Assembly: GCA_031180405.1 (NCBI GenBank)
Contig: JAPSLU010000017.1
Coordinates: 1 to 37,055 of the forward strand
DNA from: Bacillus sp. (in: firmicutes)
GTDB taxonomy: Bacteria; Bacillota; Bacilli; Bacillales; Bacillaceae
DNA: 37,055 nt
Direction of reading: 5' to 3'
Part shown: piece after piece, positions 13,917 through 21,743 of the stretch
Position numbering within the stretch: the stretch's first letter is position 1
How the letters are laid out: each line of letters starts with the position of its first letter
Position numbers and translations under genes: made by a program
Notes under the pieces: model-generated
What the model saw: only the letters and a program-made list of their open reading frames with translations
The model's database searches: none
Told to the model about the DNA's origin: nothing

Positions 13917-14897
13917 ATGCCAATTACTTTAGAGCAAGCAAAAGTTGGAATGGCAGACCATATTGACCAGCAGGTTATCGATGAATTTCGTCGTGCTTCC
14001 TTCCTTTTAGATCAGCTAACATTCGATAATGCTGTTTCACCTGGTACAGGTGGATCAACTTTAACATATGGTTACACTCGTTTAAAAACTCCTTCAACTG
14101 CTGGTTTCCGTGAAATTAACAGTGAATACACAGCAAATGAAGCAGACCGCGAGAACCAATATGTGAATCTTAAAATCTTTGGTGGAGCGTTTAAAATTGA
14201 CCGTGTAATTCAAGATACCAGCGGTCAAATCAACGAAATGAATTTCCAAATGCAGCAAAAAATTAAAGGAGCTGCTAACCTGTTTCATTACACTGTAATT
14301 AATGGAGATTCAGCTGTCGATTCCAAAGCATTTGATGGATTAGACAAGGCGCTTACTGGTTCTAATACCGAATTAAATACTGATTCTGTTATTGATCTTT
14401 CAGATGAAGCAGGCTTAGAAAGTAAGAAGTTTGCTTTATTGGATGAGCTCGATAATTTTCTAGCGGAATTAGATGGCCGGCCAACCATGCTGATGGGTAA
14501 CAGCAAGTTAATCACCAAAATCAAGTCGGTTGCCCGCCGAGCTGGTTATGCTACAAAGTCTGAGGATGGCTTTGGACGTACAGTAACAGGGTATGATGGA
14601 ATCCCACTGGTGGATCTTGAATACTTCTATGACGGTACCTCAACCATTCCAGTTGTTCCAATCATTAATCGTACGGTTGGTACCGAGCAAACAGGATTAA
14701 CAGATCTTTACGCTGTTACTCTTGGAATGGATGGATTCCATGGTGTTTCGCCTACGGGTAATAAAGTGATCCGTACTTTCTTGCCTGATTTCAACTCTCC
14801 AGGTGCAGTTAAAACAGGTGAAGTTGAAATGGTGGCTGCTGTTGCCCTTAAAGCAACCCGAAAAGCCGGTGTTCTTCGTAACATAAAAGTTCAATAA
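13917..14897 (+). CDS. Major capsid protein
   Basis: 326 residues. AGGAGA (13902-13907) lies 9 bases before ATG 13917, favouring it over TTG 13911. It begins PITLEQAKVGMADHIDQQVIDEFRR, with NGDSAVDSKAFDGLDKAL and the loop MLMGNSKLITKIKSVARRAG, a pattern of HK97-fold capsid proteins from Gram-positive phages. Position directly after the scaffold and before the connector genes fits. No N-terminal prodomain longer than about 40 residues is evident, so the separate scaffold protein probably does this job. Confidence 0.88.
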   Translation: MPITLEQAKVGMADHIDQQVIDEFRRASFLLDQLTFDNAVSPGTGGSTLTYGYTRLKTPSTAGFREINSEYTANEADRENQYVNLKIFGGAFKIDRVIQDTSGQINEMNFQMQQKIKGAANLFHYTVINGDSAVDSKAFDGLDKALTGSNTELNTDSVIDLSDEAGLESKKFALLDELDNFLAELDGRPTMLMGNSKLITKIKSVARRAGYATKSEDGFGRTVTGYDGIPLVDLEYFYDGTSTIPVVPIINRTVGTEQTGLTDLYAVTLGMDGFHGVSPTGNKVIRTFLPDFNSPGAVKTGEVEMVAAVALKATRKAGVLRNIKVQ

Positions 14898-14914
14898 AGA
14901 AGGGAGCCTTTATT

Positions 14915-15121
14915 ATGGCTAGAATTAAAAGCCCTAATCCTAATTACAACGGGAATAGCGCTTCCCTTTCATTTGTTAATGGAGAAGCTGAAACCGATAA
15001 TAAATGGTTGATCGAATGGTTTAAGAATAAAGGTTATACGGTTGAGGAATCAAAAGAGTCTAAAAAGAAGAACCCAGGGAAAACGGAATCTAAAAAGCCT
15101 GAAGGTAAGAAGGTTGTGTAG
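14915..15121 (+). CDS. Small basic head protein, 68 aa (YqbF-like position)
   Basis: ATG 14915, 8 bases after GAAGGGAG. It starts MARIKSPNPNYNGNSASLSF with an acidic middle and ends in a Lys-rich tail (ESKKKNPGKTESKKPEGKK). The N-terminal NPNYNG segment and the following WLIEWFKNKGY resemble small proteins between capsid and connector genes of Bacillus phages, thought to be head decoration or accessory proteins. Function is not established. Confidence 0.65.
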   Translation: MARIKSPNPNYNGNSASLSFVNGEAETDNKWLIEWFKNKGYTVEESKESKKKNPGKTESKKPEGKKVV

Positions 15122-15123
15122 TA

Positions 15124-15498
15124 ATGCCTTACATTGATCAGGCTTTTTATAATGATGTGTACAAAGGTATTCCAATGGATGCTGAAACCTTCACAAGGCT
15201 TGAAGCAAGGGCTTCAGATGTCGTTGATGTGCTAACAAATAATCGGTTAGCCGGAGAAGGCCTTTCACATAAGCCAGAACTAATCCGAACCAATGTTAAA
15301 AAGGCGGTTGCAGCCCAAATTGAATATATGTATTCAGAAGGTGGGGAATTGTCAGTTCATGGCGGTTCCCCTTCTTCAGTTAGTATAGGCGGCTTTAGTT
15401 ATACAGAAGGATCCGGTGTGAAAGTAGTTTCTGAAATGGCCCGCAGCTATTTAAGGCCAACGGGATTGCTGTACATGGGAGTTGAGGTTAGATGCTAA
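15124..15498 (+). CDS. Head-tail adaptor (YqbG/gp15-like)
   Basis: 124 residues, 2 bases after the previous stop. It begins PYIDQAFYNDVYKGIPMD with a helical bundle (FTRLEARASDVVDVLTNN, VKKAVAAQIEYMYSEGG) and a later glycine-rich strand (GGSPSSVSIGGFSYTEGSG). This is the head-completion adaptor that binds below the portal. Gene order (capsid, adaptor, then minor capsid 1-3) supports it. It overlaps the next gene by 7 bases. Confidence 0.75.
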   Translation: MPYIDQAFYNDVYKGIPMDAETFTRLEARASDVVDVLTNNRLAGEGLSHKPELIRTNVKKAVAAQIEYMYSEGGELSVHGGSPSSVSIGGFSYTEGSGVKVVSEMARSYLRPTGLLYMGVEVRC

Positions 15499-15830
15499 GA
15501 ATCCGGCCGATTCCCAGGAATCTCTTAATTCATGAAGCTATTTATGAACAGTTCGAAGAAAATGGGAGGTATGGTGAAACCTATTTGCCTGCAGTAACCC
15601 TGAAAAACATCAGGATCAACTTTGAAAAGAGTTTTAACCGGGCAGGAGATACAGAAAGCAAAAGTGTAAAAGCCCTATTGTTCTTTGACCAAAAGAATTC
15701 AAGTTCCTCTGGCATATTTGAATTCAAGGAAAAATCAAAGGTGACATTCCAGGGCGTACCGATGCAAGTTCAGCGGGTTAATCCTCTGTATACCGACACC
15801 CTTCATCATTATGAGGTGGAGTTAATATGA
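15492..15830 (+). CDS. Minor capsid protein 1-type (head closure)
   Basis: 112 residues. The sequence IRPIPRNLLIHEAIYEQFE, then SKSVKALLFFDQKNSSSSG and VTFQGVPMQVQRVNPLYTD, matches the Gram-positive phage minor capsid protein family that acts as the connector stopper. It starts inside the adaptor gene and overlaps the next by 4 bases (ATGA), so translation is coupled. Confidence 0.78.
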   Translation: MLRIRPIPRNLLIHEAIYEQFEENGRYGETYLPAVTLKNIRINFEKSFNRAGDTESKSVKALLFFDQKNSSSSGIFEFKEKSKVTFQGVPMQVQRVNPLYTDTLHHYEVELI

Positions 15831-16177
15831 TCAGTTTCAGCGTGAATTTGGAATTGGGGAATATCCAACAACGGGTTGAAGAAGCGGTAGATGCTGGTCA
15901 GAAACAGCTGGATCAGGAAGTTTTGAAGGGTTCAAACTATTTCATTCCCAAAGATACCGGGGAACTTGAACGTTCAGGGATTCGGGCTTCAAAAATCGGA
16001 AATGGAAAGATTATTTGGGATCAACCATATGCCAGAAAGCTTTATTACAACCCGCAATATAACTTCTCCAAAGATGCAAACCCAAATGCACAAGGGCTAT
16101 GGTTTGAAGCGGCAAAAGCCAGATTCCTAAGTGATTGGGTGCGGATGACACAACAGGCCATTAATCGGCACTTGTAA
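15827..16177 (+). CDS. Minor capsid protein 2-type (neck)
   Basis: 116 residues. The family core PKDTGELERSGIRASKIGNGKIIWDQPYARKLYYN is present, with the ending FEAAKARFLSDWVRMTQQA. It joins head and tail (neck protein Ne1-like). It begins at the ATGA overlap with the preceding gene and lies in the invariant connector order. Confidence 0.8.
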   Translation: MISFSVNLELGNIQQRVEEAVDAGQKQLDQEVLKGSNYFIPKDTGELERSGIRASKIGNGKIIWDQPYARKLYYNPQYNFSKDANPNAQGLWFEAAKARFLSDWVRMTQQAINRHL

Positions 16178-16197
16178 GAAAGGGGTGGATTTCCCCT

Positions 16198-16596
16198 ATG
16201 CCTTCAGATTTTATTGATGACATGGCAAATCACTTGGAAGAGAACTTTTCTTTATTTGACTCTCTGTCAGTCGATGTTCTGCCAGAGGATTTAAATGCAA
16301 TCACAATCAGAAGAACGCCAGCTGCACCTTTGGAACGATATTTGGACGATTCAAGGGATTGGATCATAGCCTTTCAAATCCTTGTTAAACATCAAAATCA
16401 AGGCCAAGCCATCGATACTATGAATCGATTAACCATTTACCTTGATGAATTGGGAACGAATGAGGTTACTTCTGCTGATGGATCCTATCAATTTATTAAG
16501 TCAGAGATTTATACAATGCCTATTTTGGTTGAGAAAGACAGCCGAGGCAGTTATATCTATTCAGCATTATTTAATGCCACTATAACGAAGAATTAA
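16198..16596 (+). CDS. Minor capsid protein 3-type (tail terminator/completion)
   Basis: 132 residues. It begins PSDFIDDMANHLEENF and has a strand-rich core with ITIRRTPAAPLERYLD and IAFQILVKHQNQGQAIDTMNRL, then the IYTMPILVEKDSRGSYIYSALF strand. This corresponds to the minor-capsid-3/tail-completion family, which caps the tail tube at the head-proximal end. GGGGTG precedes the ATG. Confidence 0.75.
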   Translation: MPSDFIDDMANHLEENFSLFDSLSVDVLPEDLNAITIRRTPAAPLERYLDDSRDWIIAFQILVKHQNQGQAIDTMNRLTIYLDELGTNEVTSADGSYQFIKSEIYTMPILVEKDSRGSYIYSALFNATITKN

Positions 16597-16610
16597 AGGA
16601 GGGCATCTTG

Positions 16611-17057
16611 ATGGCAGGCTTCACTTTGAATTCAGCGCATACTTTTGAAATTGAAACAAGCCAGACAACTGATGAAATGACACAAGTTTGGGCGCGTGTT
16701 GCAGCAGGAATCAACACGTTTGATCCACAATGGAATGAAGAAATTGACCAAACTCCATATTTAGATGGTGATGGATTCGGCTCATCCGATGTGACGGCTG
16801 CACAGCTGGTCATTGCTTTTGAGGGTCATAGGAAATATGGGGATGAAGCACAGGATTTTATTGCCGGACTGCAAACAGAACTGGGAGAGGGTCGCAAAAC
16901 TTTATTCCGTTGGACAGATCCAGAAGGGGATTCATATGAAGGTCCATGTACTGTAGCAAATATTGTAGGTGCGTCAGGTGCGGCCAATGAAAAAAGCACC
17001 TTTAGTTTTGAAATCCATTTCAATGGAAAGCCAACCTATACCCCAGCTGCACCATAA
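16611..17057 (+). CDS. Major tail tube protein
   Basis: 148 residues. AAAGGAGGG (16596-16603) supports ATG 16611. It starts MAGFTLNSAHTFEIE, then WARVAAGINTFDPQWNEE, and the C-terminal half contains SYEGPCTVANIVG and STFSFEIHFNGKP, typical of siphovirus tail tube proteins (phage tube fold). Placement between the tail terminator and the tail assembly chaperones is diagnostic. There is no sheath gene, so the tail is non-contractile, unlike PBSX. Confidence 0.82.
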   Translation: MAGFTLNSAHTFEIETSQTTDEMTQVWARVAAGINTFDPQWNEEIDQTPYLDGDGFGSSDVTAAQLVIAFEGHRKYGDEAQDFIAGLQTELGEGRKTLFRWTDPEGDSYEGPCTVANIVGASGAANEKSTFSFEIHFNGKPTYTPAAP

Positions 17058-17090
17058 TTATAAAAAATATTGGAAGAAGGGGGAAATGCT

Positions 17091-17474
17091 ATGGCAATTA
17101 AAATTAATGTTCAAAAAGCATATGAAGAAGTTGAGATTGCAGACAAAGTTTATGTGATGGATCTCAATGATGAGAAATTGAGGGAATATGACAAGGTCTT
17201 TAGAAAGTTCCGTAAAGAATCCCTGAAAATCAGCGAAAGGGATTATTCCAAAATGACGGATAAGGAACAAGAAGCAGCGGAAAAAGAGAATTACGAAATT
17301 ATGTTTAGCGTTGTGGAACTTCTTTTGGGTGAAGGATCCTTTAAAAAGGTCTATGCAGATACCGGGAAATCATTGCTTGTTATGGTTGATATAATCATGC
17401 AGCTGATGGAAGTTGTCGGAAAGAGAATGCAGGCATTTAAAAAGAGAGAAAAAGCCTATTACACAGGGAAATAA
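17091..17474 (+). CDS. Tail assembly chaperone (G-like)
   Basis: 127 residues. AGAAGGGGG (17075-17083) favours ATG 17091 (MAIKINVQKAYEEVE) over the in-frame ATG 17070. Mostly helical and charged, with DYSKMTDKEQEAAEKEN and a C-terminal KKREKAYYTGK. It precedes the Gp15-type gene as in siphoviruses, where these two work on the tape measure. Many phages join them by a ribosomal frameshift. Here the second has its own start after 5 bases, and I see no clear slippery site. Confidence 0.7.
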   Translation: MAIKINVQKAYEEVEIADKVYVMDLNDEKLREYDKVFRKFRKESLKISERDYSKMTDKEQEAAEKENYEIMFSVVELLLGEGSFKKVYADTGKSLLVMVDIIMQLMEVVGKRMQAFKKREKAYYTGK

Positions 17475-17479
17475 AGCTT

Positions 17480-18082
17480 ATGAAGCTTACGGAAAGATTT
17501 ATAGATGAAACAGAATTCCAAGGACAAATAATTGAGCTTAATCTTGCCTTTGATAATGTTCTACGGGTTTTTGAACTCCTATCTGATGAAACGTTTGATG
17601 AAATAGAAAAGCTTGAAATTCTATTTGAAATGCTTGTGAAAAATGCCTATGAATTGGAACTCTCTATTTTTGAGATAAGCCAATTGATAGGCTTTCTTTT
17701 TGACGAAATCCTATTTCCTAAGAAATCTGAAAACGGTGGAAAAAGCTATTTCGATTTTGAACAAGATGCTGCCTTTATTTATGCTTCGTTTCTCCAAGAT
17801 TACAAGATTGATCTTTTTGAAATGCAAGGCAAACTGCATTGGCAGAAGTTCTTGGCATTATTAGATAGCTTATCTGATGATACGAAATTTAAAGAGGTTG
17901 TGGCAATTAGAGCGCAGAAAATCCCTGCACCTACTAAATACAACAAGGAAGAACGGAACAGGATTATTGAATTGAAGCGGATCTATAAGCTCAAAAATGA
18001 AACACCTTCCCTTGAAGAAGCTGATGCAACTTTAACAGCGATAGGTAACGCGTTAAAGAAATCCTACAAAAAAGGTAGGTGA
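17480..18082 (+). CDS. Bacteriophage Gp15-family tail assembly protein
   Basis: 200 residues. The block YASFLQDYKIDLFEM, then GKLHWQKFLALLDSLSDDTKF and VAIRAQKIPAPTKYNKEE, is the signature of the Gp15 family, which is found directly before the tape measure gene and acts as a chaperone during tail assembly. It begins 5 bases after the preceding gene. Confidence 0.88.
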   Translation: MKLTERFIDETEFQGQIIELNLAFDNVLRVFELLSDETFDEIEKLEILFEMLVKNAYELELSIFEISQLIGFLFDEILFPKKSENGGKSYFDFEQDAAFIYASFLQDYKIDLFEMQGKLHWQKFLALLDSLSDDTKFKEVVAIRAQKIPAPTKYNKEERNRIIELKRIYKLKNETPSLEEADATLTAIGNALKKSYKKGR

Positions 18083-18086
18083 AAAG

Positions 18087-20420
18087 ATGGCTTCGAGTGA
18101 TGGGCGCATTGTCATCAATACAGAAATAAACACAAATAACGTGGAATCAGGGCTTCAGCAGATTGAAAATCGGGTACAAGATGTAGCTGACAGAATGGGA
18201 TCCATTGGGGAAACCATGTCCAAGGCCGTAACGGTTCCTCTTACTGCAATGGGAGCTGCTGGGATTGCTGCTGCAACTTCCGTTAGTGATGCACAAGCGA
18301 AAATAAGAAATAGTTTGGGACTTACCAAAGGAGAGGCTGAAAAACTAACCCAAACAGCCAAAAACATTTATACATCGGGATTTGGTGAAAGCCTTGATGA
18401 TGTTTCAAACGCCTTGATTCAAACCCGGCAAAATATCAAGGGATTAGATCAAGAAGAACTTGAAACCGTAACAAAATCAGCCATGAACTTGGCCCAAACC
18501 TTTGATGCAGATGTAAATGAGGTTACAAGGGCCGGAGGAAATCTGATAAAAGGGTTTGGAATTTCTGCAGAAGAAGCATTTGATCTCATGGCACATGGGG
18601 CGCAGAACGGATTGAACTTCTCTAATGAAATGTTTGATAATCTCAGCGAATATGCGCCTTTGTTTGCTGAAATGGGCTTTTCTGCTTCTGAATACTTTCA
18701 GCTGTTAGAACAAGGCAGTAAAGCTGGAGTATATAACCTCGATTACATCAATGATGCAATGAAGGAATTTCAAATCAAAATTAAAGACGGATCCAAATCA
18801 ACTTCTGATGCTATGGGCCAAATGTCTAAAAGTACCCAGAAGGTATGGAAGGATTTCTTAGCCGGTAAGGGTACGGTTAAAGACGTTCACAATGCAGTCA
18901 TAGCGGAATTAAAAGGAATGGATGATCAGGTTAAAGCCAATGAAATTGGTGTTGGTCTATACGGGACTAAGTGGGAAGATCTTGAAGCTGATGCCATGTA
19001 TGCCCTTGGAAATATTGATGGAGGGGTCAAAGGAGTCAAAGGTTCCATGGATGAAATGAACCGGGTAACTGAAGAATCCTTTGGAACCAAGTGGAAGCAA
19101 TTCACAAGGGAAGCTTTGTTTGCCCTGGAGCCTTTAGGGAAAGTTCTTTTAGACTTTGCCATGGCAGTTCTCCCGTATGTCTCCCAGGCAATCCAATTTG
19201 TTTCTGATGCCTTTGCAAAAATGGATCCTGTTATGCAGGCAATAACTGTTGGAATCGGACTAATAGCAGCTGCAATAGGCCCGTTTTTAACCGTATTAGG
19301 GACAATGATTGGTCCACTAACAACAGCCTGGCAATGGTTATCTAAAGTAAGGGCGATATTCCCATTAATCAGAACTGCAATGCTTGCACTCACAGGCCCG
19401 ATTGGTATCATTTCAGGAATTGTTGTAGCTTTAGCACTCTTAATCTATGAAAATTGGGATTCTATAAGCAAATGGACAACTGAAAAATGGGGACAGGTTA
19501 AGAACTTCCTTTCTAACATGTGGAGTTTAACCAAGATTTTATTTGAGCAATCCCTAAAGTTCATATCTGATTTCATAGATAAAACTTGGAAAGCTGCCAG
19601 AACAGTAACCGAAAATACGTGGAAAGGAATAAAAACATTTTTCTCCAATACTTGGCTGGCCATGAAAAACACTGCAAATAATGTAGCTGAGAATATAAGG
19701 AGCTATGTTTCCGGAAAATGGCAAGCGTTAAAGGATAAAACAAATGAAATATACAATTCCATAAAAACCAAAATACAAAATACTTGGAATGAAGCAAAGG
19801 GAATAGTCCAAAACACAGCTGAAGCCATACACAGAGCTGCTGTTGAAAAATTTGTTGCTTTAAGGCAAGGGGTTCAAGAAAAGCTTTATGAAGTCAAACA
19901 GAAGATCATGGACATATGGAATCAGGCCCAAGATTGGCTTGAAGGTGTTGATCTTGAATGGATAGGGCGAAACATCATAAGCGGTCTTATTCGAGGGTTG
20001 TGGGGCATGTTTGGAAGCCTGATGGACACAGCAAGAAGCATTGCGAAAAGCATAGCAAACAAGATCCAGAGCGCATTAGATATTCATAGTCCTTCAAGGG
20101 TAGCTATTGAATTAGGTTCATTCTTTACGGAAGGTTTAGAGGATGGGCTTCTAGCTAGGGCCAAACAACTGATGAAAGCAGCAACCCAAGTAGGGGAAAC
20201 TGTTGCCATTGGTACAAGGAAACCTTTGCAGGATGCGAGATTAGACATTTCTAAACAGAAAGTTCAATCTGCACAAAATACTTCCAGTGCTGCAGCAGGA
20301 GTGGTCAATAAAACCATTCAGCTAATTATGCCGAATGTACGAAATGACAGTGATGCAAGAAGCATTTCTCAGAAACTGGCAAGCTTAGAAAACAGGTCTT
20401 TGCGTGTAGGGGGGGGTTAA
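18087..20420 (+). CDS. Tail tape measure protein
   Basis: 777 residues. It begins with the TP901-like core: INTEINTNNVESGLQQIE, then repeated helices and SVSDAQAKIRNSLGLTKGEAEKL. A hydrophobic block with probable membrane helices occurs at about 375-450 (ITVGIGLIAAAIGPFLTVLG; GPIGIISGIVVALALLIYE), used for DNA entry through the host membrane. The C-terminal DIHSPSRVAIELGSFFTEGLEDG motif (about 665-690) is common to tape measures. Length would give a tail of roughly 115 nm if the usual 0.15 nm per residue holds. It is shorter than many relatives. Confidence 0.9.
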   Translation: MASSDGRIVINTEINTNNVESGLQQIENRVQDVADRMGSIGETMSKAVTVPLTAMGAAGIAAATSVSDAQAKIRNSLGLTKGEAEKLTQTAKNIYTSGFGESLDDVSNALIQTRQNIKGLDQEELETVTKSAMNLAQTFDADVNEVTRAGGNLIKGFGISAEEAFDLMAHGAQNGLNFSNEMFDNLSEYAPLFAEMGFSASEYFQLLEQGSKAGVYNLDYINDAMKEFQIKIKDGSKSTSDAMGQMSKSTQKVWKDFLAGKGTVKDVHNAVIAELKGMDDQVKANEIGVGLYGTKWEDLEADAMYALGNIDGGVKGVKGSMDEMNRVTEESFGTKWKQFTREALFALEPLGKVLLDFAMAVLPYVSQAIQFVSDAFAKMDPVMQAITVGIGLIAAAIGPFLTVLGTMIGPLTTAWQWLSKVRAIFPLIRTAMLALTGPIGIISGIVVALALLIYENWDSISKWTTEKWGQVKNFLSNMWSLTKILFEQSLKFISDFIDKTWKAARTVTENTWKGIKTFFSNTWLAMKNTANNVAENIRSYVSGKWQALKDKTNEIYNSIKTKIQNTWNEAKGIVQNTAEAIHRAAVEKFVALRQGVQEKLYEVKQKIMDIWNQAQDWLEGVDLEWIGRNIISGLIRGLWGMFGSLMDTARSIAKSIANKIQSALDIHSPSRVAIELGSFFTEGLEDGLLARAKQLMKAATQVGETVAIGTRKPLQDARLDISKQKVQSAQNTSSAAAGVVNKTIQLIMPNVRNDSDARSISQKLASLENRSLRVGGG

Positions 20421-20423
20421 TCC

Positions 20424-21743
20424 ATGAGTTGGGGGTTTTCTTATAACGGCATTCATTCAACTTCAAAAGGGCTTAGAATCTCCAATATACAAGGGCGTGA
20501 CACACTCCCAGACATTGAAAGCCGTACTGCACAAACGCCTTCAAAAAGCGGGGTTCATTATTTTGGATCCCGTTTTATGGAGCGCAGAATAACGGTTGAA
20601 ATAAACCTTTTCGGTGCTTCTCTATCTGAATTCAGAACAAAAATAAGGGATTTGGCTGCATGGCTGAATCCCAATAATGGCCCACAAGAATTGATTTTCG
20701 ATGATGAAACCGACAAGAAATATTTTGCGGTGGTCACAGGGAATACAGACTTTGAAGGGATCTTTGTTAAAAGGGTGGCAGAAATTGAATTCCTTTGCCC
20801 GGATCCTTTTGCTTATGCCATTTCTGAAACAGATGCAACTTTCACCAATAACGCTGTAAAAATCAATAACAATGGAACAGCAGAAACCTTCCCAATTATT
20901 GAAATCACAGCTGATGGAACGGCAAAGCCTGATAATTTTAAAGGGAAAACAAGGGGAAGCACAGCAGAGAATCCACATATAACTATGCTTTCCGGGCTTA
21001 CTTCCTTAACTTCTCCTTCACAATTCAATTATGAAGCGCCACAGTCTTATATTGACAATTTGGAGAAACAAGATCTTTTGGCTTCGGTTTATTCAAGGAC
21101 AGGGAGCGGAGAAATTGCTCAATGGATGTTTTCCTTCAACCTAATAGCCCTAATCAAGCGAAAATTCGGCTTCACAGTACCAGGAGCAAACCACGGGGAA
21201 CAAGTGCAATGGCTGAAGGATAACATTTCAGAAATTGTTTTAAGATGGTACGGAAAAGCAAGCGGGCCTTCAGGGAATTTGGCTTCACTTACTTTATGGC
21301 GTGGAGATACACTTGCATGGTATACGCCTGCAAGAACTCACACAAGCAGCACAATTTCATCAATTGTATTTAATACAGCTGCCACGAATGCTTTCATTGA
21401 TTCTGATGGTTTTACCCATGGTTTGGCCTATGCTGAAGCTTCATACGGAACAACGGCTTCAGTTGTAGAAACGGATTATGTTGAATTAGAAGTAACCCTT
21501 TCAGGGATCGGGGGCATAAAGGTTTCCAATGGTGATGAATTCATAGCTTTAACCCGGACATTTACAACCGGGGATAAAATCAAAATTGATAATCAAGTAG
21601 GAACGGTTGTGTTAAACGGAACAACGGACATAATCACAAGCCTTGATATGGAATCAGATTTCTTTTCTATCAAGCCGGGGGAAAATACCCTTGAATCAGG
21701 CGGGGGAACGGGAACAGTCACATATACAAAGAGGTGGCTATAA
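20424..21743 (+). CDS. Distal tail (Dit) protein with an inserted extra domain
   Basis: 439 residues. The N-terminal belt domain (about 1-150) shows SWGFSYNGIHSTSKGLRI, SGVHYFGSRFMERRITVEI and EIEFLCPDPFAY. A canonical Dit of about 250 residues would then enter its galectin-like C-terminal domain. Here about 180 extra residues (about 165-345; SPSQFNYEAPQSYIDNL to ETDYVELEVTL) interrupt it, and the galectin part resumes with GDKIKIDNQVGTVVLNG and ends GTVTYTKRWL. Such evolved Dits carry carbohydrate-binding modules for host attachment. The insertion's fold is not identified. Confidence 0.82.
   Translation: MSWGFSYNGIHSTSKGLRISNIQGRDTLPDIESRTAQTPSKSGVHYFGSRFMERRITVEINLFGASLSEFRTKIRDLAAWLNPNNGPQELIFDDETDKKYFAVVTGNTDFEGIFVKRVAEIEFLCPDPFAYAISETDATFTNNAVKINNNGTAETFPIIEITADGTAKPDNFKGKTRGSTAENPHITMLSGLTSLTSPSQFNYEAPQSYIDNLEKQDLLASVYSRTGSGEIAQWMFSFNLIALIKRKFGFTVPGANHGEQVQWLKDNISEIVLRWYGKASGPSGNLASLTLWRGDTLAWYTPARTHTSSTISSIVFNTAATNAFIDSDGFTHGLAYAEASYGTTASVVETDYVELEVTLSGIGGIKVSNGDEFIALTRTFTTGDKIKIDNQVGTVVLNGTTDIITSLDMESDFFSIKPGENTLESGGGTGTVTYTKRWL

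Noticed and set aside
17440-17490. Translational frameshift between the two tail assembly chaperones
   Set aside because: No slippery sequence is evident near the end of the first gene, and the second has its own ATG 5 bases after the stop.
18926-19411. Long minus-strand open frame within the tape measure gene
   Set aside because: Antisense shadow of a strongly supported coding region, without start signals.
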